Positions 1-7,822 of a DNA stretch of 64,000 nt are shown here, in pieces. The notes beneath the pieces were generated by a model. The model was not told the DNA's origin. It was given only the letters and a program-made list of their open reading frames with translations, and ran no database searches. The stretch is from Nostoc sp. NMS9. GTDB taxonomy: Bacteria > Cyanobacteriota > Cyanobacteriia > Cyanobacteriales > Nostocaceae. The stretch is taken from assembly GCF_017114995.1 (NCBI RefSeq), contig NZ_JABXKL010000018.1:20304-84303 (forward strand), in the 5' to 3' direction. The translations under genes were made by a program, and so were the position numbers. Numbering within the stretch: position 1 is the first letter of the stretch; each line of letters begins with the position of its first letter.

Positions 1-633
1 TCCGTTAGCGATCGCATCAGCTACTTCATCAATTCCTATCCCTTTAGCACTAAGCGATTCGGGATCAAGCTGAATTCGTACCGCATACTTTTGAGAACCA
101 AAAACCTGCACTTGCGCTACCCCATCTACCATTGATAGACGTTGTGCCAGCAATGTCTCAGCATACTTGTCTACAGTTGACAGGGGCAGAATGGACGAAT
201 TCAGAGAGATATAAAGAACTGGCTGATCCGCCGGATTTACCTTTCGGTAAGATGGCGGATTAGGCATATTAGTCGGTAACTGCTTCGCTCCCTTAGAAAT
301 AGCAGACTGCACATCCTGGGCTGCGCCGTCGATATCCCGATTTAGGTCAAATTGCAGCGTCAGCTGTGTAGTACCCAAAGAACTGGTAGAGTTCATCGAA
401 CTCAATCCCGCTATGCTAGAAAACTGCTGCTCTAAGGGGGTTGCGACTGAGGCAGCCATCGTTTCAGGACTAGCTCCGGGCAGATTAGCTGTTACCTGGA
501 GTGTTGGATAATCTACATTGGGTAAGTCACTAACGGGTAGCTGTTGGTAAGCGAGCAGCCCAAATATCAAAATGCCAACCATAACTAGAGTCGTCATGAT
601 TGGACGCCGGATAAATAGCTCGGAAATGTTCAT
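1..633 (-). CDS. RND efflux transporter permease (AcrB/MdtB type), N-terminal part, cut by window edge
   Basis: The first 211 residues of an inner-membrane RND pump that exports drugs or lipophilic compounds using the proton gradient. The start ATG is at 631-633 and the frame stays open to base 1, so the gene runs out of the window; full members have about 1,000-1,100 residues. The start is diagnostic: MNISELFIRRPIMTTLVM opens the first membrane helix, followed by the periplasmic porter segment with LPNVDYPTLQV, LPGASPETMA and VATPLEQQ motifs typical of the family. It lies 84 bp downstream of the adaptor gene on the same strand, the usual adaptor-permease order. The gap is filled by short tandem repeats rather than a recognisable promoter, so co-transcription is likely. 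The substrate cannot be told from sequence. Confidence 0.93.
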   Translation of the reverse strand, partial: MNISELFIRRPIMTTLVMVGILIFGLLAYQQLPVSDLPNVDYPTLQVTANLPGASPETMAASVATPLEQQFSSIAGLSSMNSTSSLGTTQLTLQFDLNRDIDGAAQDVQSAISKGAKQLPTNMPNPPSYRKVNPADQPVLYISLNSSILPLSTVDKYAETLLAQRLSMVDGVAQVQVFGSQKYAVRIQLDPESLSAKGIGIDEVADAIANG

Positions 634-770
634 CGCGTTCCCTTGAATTAGTGCTGAGTCCTGAGTGCTAAGTCCTGAGTTAAGAGTGCTGAGTTAAGAG
701 TGCTGAGTTAGGAGTTATTATTTCCCCTCTGCCCCTCTGCTCCCCTGCCCCCCTGCCCCCCTGCTCCCTA
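634..770. repeat. Short tandem repeat tract between the RND permease and adaptor genes, running into the adaptor's 3' end
   Basis: Bases 650-716 are repeats of GTGCTGAGT, GAGTCCT and GAGTTAG type; bases 722-769 are CCCCTGC/CCCCTCTG heptamers. The second block is inside the adaptor frame and encodes its Gly/Arg-rich last residues. Such degenerate heptamer repeats are typical of heterocystous cyanobacteria. Confidence 0.75.
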
Positions 771-2196
771 CTTCCGGTTTCACTTGGACTGTGGCACCAG
801 GCACGAGGTTGAATTGTCCATCAGTAACTACTTGCTCACCTGGTTTCAAGCCTTGCTTAATTACCGTTTCATTCCCAACGGTGTCACCGACGGTAATTAA
901 ACGCATTTCTGCTGTTTTGTCAGGTTTGACTACATACACAAACTGTCCCTGTTGTCCACTCTGTACCGCCTGAGAAGGAACAGTAATGGCATTTGGTTCT
1001 TCGCTTAGTTTGAGTACTACATTCACAAACTGCCCCGGAAACAGGCGCTCATCAGCGTTGGCAAAAGTACCCTTAAGTTGAATTGTGCCTGTTTGGGTAT
1101 TGACTCCACTATCAACAAAGGTGAGTTCGCCCCGTACTGGATGCCCTGCATCTTTAGGAGGTAAAGCATCGACTTTTAACTTGCCGTTATTTGCACTGTA
1201 TTTTTTGATATCTGGCAGCAGTCGCTGGGGAATAGAAAAGTTGACGTAAATTGGGCGAATTTGACTGATTGTAATCAACGAATCATCGGCATTTGCGGCA
1301 TTTGCTTTGACTAAGTTGCCTTGAGTTAGCTTCAAGCTACCTGTGCGTCCAGCAATTGGTGCGTAAATGGAACTATAAGAAAGCTGAACTTTAGCATTAT
1401 CGATCGCAGCTTCATCTGATGCTACTGCTGCCTGGGCGTTTTGGACATCTGCTTGGGCTGCTGCCACTGCTGCTTGAGCATTTGCCACACCGCCTTGATC
1501 TGCGTTTACCGTCGCCTGTTGAGCATCAGCACTGGTTTGATACTGTTCGGCCTGTTCTTTACTGATTGCCCCTTGCTTGAGCAAACTACTATAACGTTGC
1601 GCTTGTGCATCTGCATTTGTTGCCTGGGCTTTATCCTTGACTACATTCGCTTTTGCCTGGTTCACTTGAGCGATCGCTTTGAGGACATTTGCCTGTGCCT
1701 GTTTCACCTGGGCTAAATCTTTCGCTTTGGCAGCATTAGCTTGCATCAGCGCAGCTTGTAAAGGACGAGAATCAATTTTAAATAACAAGTCTCCTTTTTT
1801 AACGTTCTGTCCTTGCTGAAAATAGACACCAGTGAGCTGACCACCCACTTGAGACTTGACAGATACTGTAGAATATGCTTCCACCGTTCCCGTCGCCGAT
1901 AGCTGTATTGGAATCGTTTTTTGAGTCGCAGTAGCAATCACCACTGGCACAGCTCGTTTTTTTCCTGCTTCTTTGCCACTTGATTGGGCTTCGGAAGCAT
2001 TACAGGCACTACACAAGTAGGCTAGACTTAATATAAGTAGCGAGAACCGCCCTCTTTGAATAATGCTCTGAAAACGAGGAACAGTTTCAGCAGCCAAAGA
2101 CGAAGGCTTTATCGTCTGAACAGGAGCTAAACAGCGCATATCAACAATCTGGGGGAAAGGGGAAGCACAGACACATACTAGCTTGTCTTTAGACAT
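718..2196 (-). CDS. RND efflux periplasmic adaptor subunit (membrane fusion protein, MdtA/AcrA type)
   Basis: Adaptor that links an inner-membrane RND pump to an outer-membrane channel. In order: an unusually long N-terminus; a hydrophobic segment at about 51-64 ending in a lipobox-like LCSAC (Cys65), suggesting a lipoprotein; a first lipoyl half (VKSQVGGQLTGV); a very long Ala/Gln-rich helical hairpin at about 145-270; the second lipoyl half (IYAPIAGRTG); then beta-barrel and membrane-proximal domains. The length of 492 is somewhat above the usual 380-450, because of the N-terminal extension, the long hairpin and a low-complexity C-terminus (GSRGAGGQGSRGAEGK) that is translated tandem repeat. 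The true start may lie nearer the lipoprotein signal. It is first gene of the RND operon; possible operator palindromes lie 56-84 bp upstream. Confidence 0.9.
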   Translation of the reverse strand: MSKDKLVCVCASPFPQIVDMRCLAPVQTIKPSSLAAETVPRFQSIIQRGRFSLLILSLAYLCSACNASEAQSSGKEAGKKRAVPVVIATATQKTIPIQLSATGTVEAYSTVSVKSQVGGQLTGVYFQQGQNVKKGDLLFKIDSRPLQAALMQANAAKAKDLAQVKQAQANVLKAIAQVNQAKANVVKDKAQATNADAQAQRYSSLLKQGAISKEQAEQYQTSADAQQATVNADQGGVANAQAAVAAAQADVQNAQAAVASDEAAIDNAKVQLSYSSIYAPIAGRTGSLKLTQGNLVKANAANADDSLITISQIRPIYVNFSIPQRLLPDIKKYSANNGKLKVDALPPKDAGHPVRGELTFVDSGVNTQTGTIQLKGTFANADERLFPGQFVNVVLKLSEEPNAITVPSQAVQSGQQGQFVYVVKPDKTAEMRLITVGDTVGNETVIKQGLKPGEQVVTDGQFNLVPGATVQVKPEVGSRGAGGQGSRGAEGK

Positions 2197-2535
2197 CGCA
2201 TCTTCCGCAAAATGGTTGGTTGCGATTGATTCTAATTAGATAAGCGCAATATTAGTTAAACTAAACATTAGTGTACTAATAATTTATTTTTTAGCCTACC
2301 CCTTTTGGAAATAAATTCTTTTTAAGCCGTTGCGATCTGTGACTTTATTTATCTTTGATTTATGTACGTCAGAGTGGAAGCCTACTGACGGCAAAGCAAT
2401 CTAATATTGGCTATTGGCAAGCTAATTCGTGCCCGGCGGCATTTTTTGGTTTTCATAAATAAATTTAGTTACTCTCAGACCCTTTTGGCTATGAAGAAGA
2501 AAATGATTTTCTAAAACCTCCTGCCCTCTGCTCCT
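2197..2535. other. Intergenic region upstream of the RND operon
   Basis: 339 bases between the adaptor start and the symporter's stop. Besides the paired palindromes at 2252-2280 it is AT-rich and I see no gene, RNA or strong terminator. Confidence 0.6.
2252..2280. promoter_or_regulatory. Two adjacent inverted repeats, possible repressor operator for the RND operon
   Basis: TTAGTTAAACTAA (2252-2264) has arms TTAGTT/AACTAA around one base. ATTAGTGTACTAAT (2267-2280) has arms ATTAGT/ACTAAT around two bases. The two are related (xTTAGT..ACTAAx) and lie 56-84 bp before the adaptor start, where TetR- or MarR-type repressors of efflux operons bind. No regulator gene is adjacent, so the binding protein is unknown. 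Confidence 0.45.
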
Positions 2536-3987
2536 TTAACTCCCCCTCTTCTCTTGCCGTTCTTTGAGTTTTAGCATAATTTCAGCGTGCATCTCGCGGG
2601 TAATTGGGTAAAAATACGTTAAAACTAAGCCAAAAATCAAACAAACTGTCGGTATGGGGCCAACAGCAACGCGAATAGCAAACAGTGCTGATTCCGGTTG
2701 GATGGGTAGTGGACTTCCGGCTACAGATTCTTTGAAACCGGCTACTTGCAAAGCATTTCCTACCAAAAACAGCCCCAAAGCCAAACCAAATTTTTGTAGC
2801 AAAACCATGAAGCCATAAAAAATGCCTTCTCTGCGTTGTCCGGTTTGCAGTTCATCTAATTCAATTACATCTGGAATCATTGACCAGGGAATTAGATAAG
2901 CTGTGGATACACCAATACCTGCCATCACAGCCATCACATACATCAAAACTATTTGACTAGGCTGTAAGAAAAATAGTCCGGCTGCTGCTATAATCCACAA
3001 ACTCATTCCCAGAAAATAAACAACTTTTTTGCCGATTTTTTTACTCAACGCTCCCCAGACAAATAGCATTAACAGAGCAGTTCCTTGGACTGCAATCATG
3101 ACTGTGGGCACATCTGATTCTTTGAGTCCCATACAATCGACTACAAAATAGGGAATAATGCTGGCTGTTACCTGCACACCAAGCCAAGAACAAAGATATA
3201 TACCAATAACAAATAAAAAAGGTCGGTTACTAAAGACAATTTTTAGCTGTTCAAAGAAGGGGAGAGATGCAGGTTCTTCAGTTTGGCTGCGTTTAGCCTC
3301 AAAAGCTAAGATGCGATCGCGTACTCCAAAAACGCACCAATATAATCCTAAAATCGAAATTACCGTACAAATGGCTGCTAAAACCAGATATTGTTGTTTG
3401 CGATCGGCAATCAGTGAAAAAACAATTTGCGTTAAAATCAACGATAAAATGCTGCCACCAATAGAAAATGTAAAGCGATAGCTGTTAAGGCTGGTGCGTT
3501 CGTCGTAATCTTGAGTTAGTTCTGGAGTCATCGCCGTATAAGGCAAATTTACAACTGTGTAAAACGCCTGAGATATCACCCCAATGACTACGTAATACCA
3601 AAATAATGGCCAAATATTATCACTCTGATTTGCACTAAATTGCGGTACAATCCACTGCAAGAAAAAGAAAATTCCAAAGGGAATTGCTCCATAAAACATC
3701 CAAGGAAGACGACGCCCCCAACGACGAGATTTCGTTTTATCAGTCAGGAACCCGACAAACGGATCGTTTATGCCATCCCAGATTTTGCCAATCATCAAAA
3801 TACTACCCGCTAAACCCGCAGGGATACCAGCAACATTTGTGAAAAAAACCAGCAGAAAAAAGACGGAGATATTTGCGGTGATTGCTGGTCCTAAATCTCC
3901 TGCACCGTAAGCCAGTTTTGTTTTCAAGTCGAGCTTTTTACTGAGAGGATCTTGTTGGGCATCGCCATCAGCAGCAGAATCGGTCAT
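2536..3987 (-). CDS. MFS symporter of the GPH (glycoside-pentoside-hexuronide:cation, MelB-like) family
   Basis: Twelve-helix inner-membrane carrier, about 483 residues, expected to import a sugar or glycoside with a cation. Family signs: the N-terminal LAYGAGDLGPAI segment, the loop GIWDGINDPFVGFLTDKTKS-like motif after helix 2 (KIWDGINDP, DKTKSRWGRR-type RRWGRRLPW), and the cytoplasmic LPYTAMTPELTQDYDERT stretch after helix 4. A GTG 12 bases further upstream would add four residues; the ATG at 3985-3987 (MTDSAADG) looks the better start. There is no clear Shine-Dalgarno. Transcribed alone and divergently from the phosphoribosyltransferase. The substrate is not predictable; some relatives carry other solutes. 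Confidence 0.85.
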   Translation of the reverse strand: MTDSAADGDAQQDPLSKKLDLKTKLAYGAGDLGPAITANISVFFLLVFFTNVAGIPAGLAGSILMIGKIWDGINDPFVGFLTDKTKSRRWGRRLPWMFYGAIPFGIFFFLQWIVPQFSANQSDNIWPLFWYYVVIGVISQAFYTVVNLPYTAMTPELTQDYDERTSLNSYRFTFSIGGSILSLILTQIVFSLIADRKQQYLVLAAICTVISILGLYWCVFGVRDRILAFEAKRSQTEEPASLPFFEQLKIVFSNRPFLFVIGIYLCSWLGVQVTASIIPYFVVDCMGLKESDVPTVMIAVQGTALLMLFVWGALSKKIGKKVVYFLGMSLWIIAAAGLFFLQPSQIVLMYVMAVMAGIGVSTAYLIPWSMIPDVIELDELQTGQRREGIFYGFMVLLQKFGLALGLFLVGNALQVAGFKESVAGSPLPIQPESALFAIRVAVGPIPTVCLIFGLVLTYFYPITREMHAEIMLKLKERQEKRGS

Positions 3988-4085
3988 AATAACTTGCACT
4001 CATACTAAAATAAAAAGTTTGCGTAGTCGTGGGCTGTCATAGACATCGCCTTCAATACTAGCCATCTACCACTCCCGTTAGACTT

Positions 4086-4607
4086 ATGCCAGACCTTTAT
4101 GTTTCTTGGTCAGATTATCACCAAAAAATTGAACAACTGGCTATTCAGATTTATCAATCCGGTTGGGAATTCAACCATATTATCTGTCTTGCCAGAGGAG
4201 GACTACGAGTGGGAGATATTCTTTCCCGTATATACCAGCAACCACTGGCAATTTTAGCAACCTCATCTTACAGTGGCACTGGCAAGCAAGAAAGAAGTAA
4301 TTTAGTTTTCTCCCGTCACTTGACAATGACTGCCGAAAAGTTAGGTTCGCGCATTCTTCTAGTGGATGACTTAGTAGATTCTGGGATCACACTCCAACAG
4401 ACTATACCTTGGCTCAAGCAAAATATTGATTTTCCCATTGAGGAAATTCGCACCGCAGTTCTTTGGTATAAAGCTTGTTCAGTTATAGCACCCGATTATT
4501 ATGTTGATTATCTGCCTGACAACCCCTGGATTCACCAACCCTTTGAACACTACGAGCAGATGAACCCCGCAGAACTTGCGGTTAAGGTAAATAAAGTTAG
4601 GAGTTAG
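4086..4607 (+). CDS. Phosphoribosyltransferase (type I PRTase, xanthine/hypoxanthine-guanine type)
   Basis: 173-residue cytoplasmic protein of the PRPP-dependent transferase fold, probably in purine salvage. The signature PRPP loop ILLVDDLVDSGITLQQ is at about residues 113-128, preceded by the GGLRVGDILS segment that contacts pyrophosphate. C-terminal INPW-type residues (DNPWIHQPFEHYEQ) occur in the xanthine/guanine PRTase-like group. It starts 86 bp from the divergent symporter gene and ends in a tandem-repeat/inverted-repeat stretch against the convergent topoisomerase. Base specificity is not certain; similar small proteins are often annotated only as phosphoribosyltransferase. Confidence 0.85.
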   Translation: MPDLYVSWSDYHQKIEQLAIQIYQSGWEFNHIICLARGGLRVGDILSRIYQQPLAILATSSYSGTGKQERSNLVFSRHLTMTAEKLGSRILLVDDLVDSGITLQQTIPWLKQNIDFPIEEIRTAVLWYKACSVIAPDYYVDYLPDNPWIHQPFEHYEQMNPAELAVKVNKVRS

Positions 4608-4652
4608 GAGTGATGAGTGAGGAGTTATTAATTCTTAACTCCTAACTCCCCA
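4593..4652. terminator. Repeat-derived inverted repeat between convergent genes
   Basis: GTTAGGAGTTAGGAG on the left faces TAACTCCTAACTCC on the right, so the tandem repeats can fold as a stem. It sits at the 3' ends of the phosphoribosyltransferase and topoisomerase genes, and may act as a bidirectional terminator; there is no clean U-tract. Confidence 0.35.
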
Positions 4653-6799
4653 AACTTAGGACTCCACCACCCTTTTTGCGTACTAAAATAAGCCACATCT
4701 TTATGTTTAGTATCCTTACGGGATTGTGGGTCAGAACATCGCAACATTGTCTTACTCTGCCCCTCTTTGATGTAACTGTACTCCTCTAGAGGTTTCTTAC
4801 ATACCGGACAGGGATATGTCGTAACCTTGACGGGAGGCTTTTGCTGATTCTCAGCCTGGACTGCTTTAGTTCGTGGTGGCTCCCAAGCTTTGTTAAAGTC
4901 GCTCCAAAACAGGACAACATTTTCACAGCCTTTTGTGCATTTGAGGAAATATTTCTTTTTGACCTTACTGCTTGGAATTTTGGCGAGAAAATTTTTGCAT
5001 CCAGGGCATCGAGTCTTGGAAGTTTCATATTTGCGCTCACTGTTCACATTCGCTTTACCTATTGAGGAACTTGGAACTACAGTTTTAGCTTTGGAGAGCG
5101 CTGGTATAAAGTAATTCTGATTCCAACTAGTTAAATAATGCTGCCAAGAATTCTTTCCTTCGGAAATGGCATCAAGGGCATCTTCCATTTTCGCTGTGAA
5201 TTCTGCCTCTAGTAAATCCGGCAGTGCTTTCAGCAAAAACGCATCAACTTCTAACCCTAACGCTGTCGGTTGCAGATGGTCTTTTTTCAACTCGACATAA
5301 TTTCGTTTTTTTAAGGTAGCAACAGTAGAAGCATAAGTGCTTGGGCGACCAATTCCTTTACGTTCCATCAGTTGCACCAATTTTGGTTCACTATAACGAG
5401 GTGGTGGCTGCGTCTGCTTCTTTTCATGTCCAGCATTCTCCAGTTTCAATGCTTGTCCCTGTTGTAATGAAGGTAAAACACTATCCTTGCTGAGATTGTT
5501 CCAGTACCGAGCATAACCGTAAAATTCAATCACTTGCCCTCTGGCTGACCACAGTAGAGAACCAGACTGAGTAATCACCAAAGTTTTACGCAATTGGGCA
5601 GCACGACACTGAGAAGCAATTGACCGTTTCCAGATCATCACATACAGATTAAACTCATCATCGGGAAGTTCTAAACGCAACTGAACTGAGGGACGAAATA
5701 CATCTGTTGGACGAATTGCTTCATGTGCTTCTTGAGCCGATTTGCTACTGCGATGCTTGGCGACTTGCTGCGGTACATTCTGCGGATCATTTTGCTCCAA
5801 CCATTTACGGGCGCTGGCGCAAAATTCTGGACTCAGCATAACTGAGTCTGTTCGCATATATGTGATAAGCCCTGCCTCATAGAGCTTTTGGGCCACAATC
5901 ATGGTTTTGTCGGGAGCAAACCTCAGCTTTGAACCGGCTGCTTGCTGAAGGCTGGAAGTTGTAAATGGTGGAGGTGGCTGGCGGTTAACGATTTTTCCTT
6001 CAAAATGAATCACCTGATGAGGATGTCGCTGTGCTTCTTCTACTAAACGTGTAGCCTCTGCTTCTGAAAGAACGCGCTTAGACTCCGGTGTTTCTGGAGT
6101 ATTACCTACCTTTGCGTCATCATTAGTTTCAGTTTCTTGCTCTGCTGCATCTTTTGCAGAATCGACCGTCCCTTTGTAAAAAGCCCGAAATCCTTCAGCA
6201 TAATCTACCCAAACACTCCAGTAATCTTGGGGAACAAAAGCCAGAATTTCGTTTTCTCGCTGACAAATCAGGTGTAACGTGGCGCTTTGGACTCTGCCAA
6301 CACTCTTAGCGCCGTTATTCAATGCCCAAACTAAAGGACTACCTTTATAACCCACCAACTTATCTAGGCAATCTCGGCACAGCCCAGCACCGATTAAGTT
6401 TTGGTCTAGCTTTCTAGGATTAGCGATCGCACTCTGCACCGCCGATGCTGTAATCTCAGTATAAATTACTCGTTTCGGTTCCCTTAAACCCAGCGTTTCT
6501 TTCAGATGCCAAGCGATTGTCTCGCCTTCCCGGTCTGGGTCAGTTGCTAAGACAACTTCATCAACCTGCCTCACCGCAGACTTGAGCTTCTGGATTGTTT
6601 CTTTCGCTCGTTGGTCACGCGGGACGTAATTGCACCGGACATTACTGCCGTCTATGACGAAGCCCAAGGAATCGTCTCCTTCATTGCTGAGTTCTCGGAT
6701 GTGGCCGCAACTGGCGAGAACTTTCCAATCCGAACCCAGAATTTGACTGAGTTTTTTGACTTTTCCGGGAGACTCTACTACAAGCAGGCGTTTGATCAT
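4628..6799 (-). CDS. topA: Type IA DNA topoisomerase with C-terminal zinc-ribbon segments
   Basis: Relaxes negatively supercoiled DNA by a single-strand break and passage. Toprim domain: E9 (VVESPGK) and the acidic triad ATDPDREGE (D87, D89, E91). Catalytic domain: LYEAGLITYMRTDS with the nucleophile Tyr314. Between them a Glu/Asp-rich insert (about 213-245). The tail has two cysteine clusters, CPGC...CTKGC and CPVC...C, typical of type I topoisomerase zinc ribbons. The usual ARRxLDRxxGY motif reads CRDCLDKLVGY and SAGRVQS reads SVGRVQS, which suggests a divergent paralogue rather than the main housekeeping enzyme. 723 residues is short for a cyanobacterial TopA. Single gene, convergent with the phosphoribosyltransferase. 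Confidence 0.9.
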   Translation of the reverse strand: MIKRLLVVESPGKVKKLSQILGSDWKVLASCGHIRELSNEGDDSLGFVIDGSNVRCNYVPRDQRAKETIQKLKSAVRQVDEVVLATDPDREGETIAWHLKETLGLREPKRVIYTEITASAVQSAIANPRKLDQNLIGAGLCRDCLDKLVGYKGSPLVWALNNGAKSVGRVQSATLHLICQRENEILAFVPQDYWSVWVDYAEGFRAFYKGTVDSAKDAAEQETETNDDAKVGNTPETPESKRVLSEAEATRLVEEAQRHPHQVIHFEGKIVNRQPPPPFTTSSLQQAAGSKLRFAPDKTMIVAQKLYEAGLITYMRTDSVMLSPEFCASARKWLEQNDPQNVPQQVAKHRSSKSAQEAHEAIRPTDVFRPSVQLRLELPDDEFNLYVMIWKRSIASQCRAAQLRKTLVITQSGSLLWSARGQVIEFYGYARYWNNLSKDSVLPSLQQGQALKLENAGHEKKQTQPPPRYSEPKLVQLMERKGIGRPSTYASTVATLKKRNYVELKKDHLQPTALGLEVDAFLLKALPDLLEAEFTAKMEDALDAISEGKNSWQHYLTSWNQNYFIPALSKAKTVVPSSSIGKANVNSERKYETSKTRCPGCKNFLAKIPSSKVKKKYFLKCTKGCENVVLFWSDFNKAWEPPRTKAVQAENQQKPPVKVTTYPCPVCKKPLEEYSYIKEGQSKTMLRCSDPQSRKDTKHKDVAYFSTQKGWWSPKFGELGVKN

Positions 6800-7213
6800 A
6801 GCAACTGCGTTCTAGATTTTGAGCAATAAACTGGCAATTGCAATTAGCGATGGCTGCGCCAACGCCAAAGGCGAACGCCTATTCTCGTGATATGGATTTT
6901 CTAGAATACTGTATCAAAAAGCTTTGGAAATTGCTCAACTCAGTTTAGAAGTAAATCATCTCAACGCGATGCCTGATTGTGCGATCGCTGTTGCAGCTGG
7001 CTCAATTACTATGATTTTAGCCTCAACAAGCTAGTTAAATTAGGATTTAACGACATTCGCCTGCCAGACGAACACTTACCAGGTATCATCTCTGCACTTG
7101 CTTGGTATCAATGGAATTTGGGTTTAATTTACATCAGCCTAGTTTTGTAGACACTTTTTTGCACAATTGCGAGATTGAATTTGTTGATTTCTTTAAAGTA
7201 GCTGACCAAGCGA
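6800..7213. pseudogene. Gene-poor stretch with possible coding remnants
   Basis: About 414 bases upstream of topA. Bases 6846-6880 hold a cyanobacterial repeat (GGCTGCGCCAACGCC...GGCGAACGCC). Short open pieces on the + strand (6920-7030 and 7005-7150, the second reading KLVKLGFNDIRLPDEHLPGI) look protein-like but are not joined in one frame and have no start. I do not recognise the family; they may be debris of a lost gene. Confidence 0.25.
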
Positions 7214-7265
7214 TTAGATAGCGGCAATGAATTCATTAACTGTAAGTCCAGCAGTACGGATGAGA

Positions 7266-7439
7266 CTATCGCAATGTTCCTTTTGCAACCTCACGATGAT
7301 CTGGAACAGATAATGTTACTGTTTCGCCTTTCTTAACTAGGATGATGTGACTAGCACTTTGACGTGCAAACTCCCAACCGAGCGATTCAAACACACGGAC
7401 AACTTCACGCCCACTGAGAACCAGAAGGGCAGATGCCAT
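7266..7439 (-). pseudogene. hicA: HicA-type toxin, C-terminally truncated by a one-base frameshift
   Basis: HicA is a small double-stranded-RNA-binding-fold mRNA interferase. The start ATG (7437-7439) follows two bases after the hicB stop. The protein reads MASALLVLSGREVV...ASHIILVKKG...VPDHREVAKGTLR and stops at 7266, 57 residues. The catalytic His is the one in ASHIIL. Ignoring the single T (complement of base 7268) after the CGA codon restores the family ending SLIRTAGLTVNEFIAAI, with its own TAA at 7214-7216. The last 17 or so residues are therefore lost by a +1 frameshift, so the toxin is probably weak or inactive. It is also possible that this is a sequencing error. Confidence 0.75.
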
Positions 7440-7441
7440 GA

Positions 7442-7648
7442 TTATGCTGTAACTTCTACTTGATGAATCTCCACAGTGAGCGGTAAACCAAGTTCTGCAC
7501 GAACTTGAAGACAAGCTGTGATCGCGTCTTTGATATTTTCCAGGGCTTCTTCTCTTGTCCGACCTTGACTAACACAACCAGGTATACTGGGGCACTCGAT
7601 AATCCAAACCCCATCTTCATCACGATCAAGTATTACATTGAACTTCAT
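7442..7648 (-). CDS. hicB: HicB-type antitoxin
   Basis: 68-residue partner of HicA: a degenerate RNase H fold that binds and blocks the toxin and usually represses the operon. The N-terminus MKFNVILDRDEDGVWIIECP and the core PGCVSQGRTREEALENIKDA are the family hallmark, with the tail LPLTVEIHQVEV. This is the short form with no added C-terminal DNA-binding domain. The order antitoxin then toxin, two bases apart, suggests translational coupling. The HicA gene that follows is frameshifted, so this antitoxin may now be an orphan. Confidence 0.85.
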   Translation of the reverse strand: MKFNVILDRDEDGVWIIECPSIPGCVSQGRTREEALENIKDAITACLQVRAELGLPLTVEIHQVEVTA

Positions 7649-7822
7649 ACACTGTTGTTGGCAAGAGAGTTGTAGTTATTCATTATTGTAACCTGCGACT
7701 ATTTCACCCAAAAAAGCAGCTGAGCGATCGCCTTTTGTTGCAATGTCTGACGACCAAGCTTAGCGGACGCAGATAACCTCTACAACTCAATCGACCATCT
7801 CGGTATCCTGCGCTTGTTTTTT

